From Plumapathes pennacea (taxonomy: Eukaryota; Cnidaria; Anthozoa; Antipatharia; Myriopathidae): 64,000 nucleotides of DNA. This document shows positions 63,223-64,000 of the stretch, one piece after another. The stretch covers positions 11,456,001 through 11,520,000 of the forward strand of contig OZ038464.1 in assembly GCA_964036295.1 (NCBI GenBank), given 5' to 3'. Made by a program: the position numbers and the translations under genes. The number at the start of each line of letters is the position of its first letter. Positions within the stretch are counted from its first letter, which is position 1. The notes under the pieces were generated by a model. The model was not told the DNA's origin, made no database searches, and worked only from the letters and a program-made list of their open reading frames with translations.

Positions 63223-64000
63223 GTAAGTTTATTCATGTCGCGAGGAATCGATTAGTATTGTCCACAATACAGAAGTTACCCGGCTTTTCCCGTTGTATTC
63301 ACACATTACACGCTGACGCGATACGCGATGTTCTTTACTTGACTAATTATTTTATAAAAGAAATATATAACGTGTTCCCGTGTAATATAGCCTCATCTAA
63401 ACACTTGGGAAGTTGGGAGAACACACGAGTAGCGCCGGAAACCACTCGGCGGCCTCGTAGTTTCCTTACGCTACTCCCAACTTCCCGCGTGTTTAGATGA
63501 GGCTATATTACACGGTGACGCGTTATATATTTCTTAAATAAAACGTCTCAACTCCACATTACTTAACCCTTTAACCCCAAACTCAAAGTACAAATTCTCC
63601 CAACCATAAAATAAGAAAATGTATTAGTAACGAAAAGAGAATTTATGTTTTTATCAGCTGTCATTTAAGCAAGTTATCAAATGCCAAATTCTCCATACTT
63701 TACGACATATCTCTGGTGGGAGACTGAAAAGAGAAATATGAAGTTAATCATTCAATGTTTTTGTTTACATCTGGAAACGTGTAAAAGGGAAAATTTGGTT
63801 CCCAACATAGAAAAATGTAATAAATCAATAGCAAAATAGGTAAGCAGAACTTTTAGACTAAAAGAAACTAATCTTCTCAAACGAATTGGACGGAAATAGA
63901 TTGCTTAATTATCTTTTGACTTTCGGAGGCACTAACAATGGAGGATCAATGATTTGGGCGCGCAAAGGACTGTGGTCAAGAAGGCCCCTCTCCTGGGTAC

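Larger units (their letters stand above)
60237..64000 (+). repeat. Duplicate of window bases 1 to about 3,950
   Basis: Collinear, high-identity repeat with offsets of 60236 at the start, 60222 after a 14-bp deletion, 60254 after a 32-bp insertion, 60237 by 2891, and 60076 after a 161-bp deletion. Exons are identical by eye and introns differ at a few bases per several hundred. Confidence 0.97.

Overview
The window is animal nuclear DNA, most likely from a stony coral or close anthozoan relative. It is AT-rich, has many short introns with GT-AG ends, and is dominated by repeats. A tRNA-headed SINE, several palindromic MITE families and a recurring MITE with motifs such as 'ctcccaac' and 'gggagaatctgcat' look like those of scleractinian genomes. 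The taxon is inferred from repeat style and from protein similarity recognised by eye, not from a search.

The only gene I recognise with certainty is TFIP11 (tuftelin-interacting protein 11, yeast Ntr1), a G-patch splicing factor that works with the helicase DHX15 to take apart the intron-lariat spliceosome. It appears twice, both times on the + strand. Copy 1 enters from the left in mid-exon and runs through 13 exon segments to its stop at 15144 (386 residues in the window). Copy 2 starts with an ATG at 22493, has three 5' exons to 25787, then about 32.5 kb without a recognisable exon. It resumes at 58254 with ten more exon segments to 63222 and leaves the window on the right. Bases 1-4000 and 60237-64000 are the same DNA: the shared exons are identical by eye, while the introns differ by a low percentage of substitutions and by several indels. 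This is either a recent tandem duplication or two haplotypes joined in the assembly.

Layout. 1-5268: copy 1 exons, with foldback elements and MITEs in introns. 5269-14078: an 8.8 kb intron filled by a 59-bp minisatellite (about 115 units), split at 8559-10004 by an insertion carrying a SINE and an exon-like fragment. 14079-15144: last three exons. 15145-22169: intergenic, with small candidate coding pieces, two adjacent TAA-flanked MITEs, a head-to-tail Helitron series (17961-20356), a probable solo LTR and a half-copy of a palindromic element. 22170-22385: a possible terminal exon of an unknown gene just upstream of copy 2. 22493-25787: first three exons of copy 2. 26307-51619 and about 55049-58125: a satellite of about 192.5 bp monomers (roughly 145 copies). 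Its right part has a 10-monomer higher-order repeat of exactly 1,928 bp. 51622-55036: a TIR-bounded insertion in the satellite that contains an internally deleted Ty3/gypsy-type retrotransposon with identical 106-bp LTRs.

Main biological points. The exons that should encode most of the G-patch and the following linker are missing from copy 2 exactly where the satellite lies. The 5' part also shows two frame problems. One intron has a GC donor. Copy 2 has lost the pyrimidine tract of one acceptor. Each TFIP11 copy carries a different giant tandem array in a different intron.
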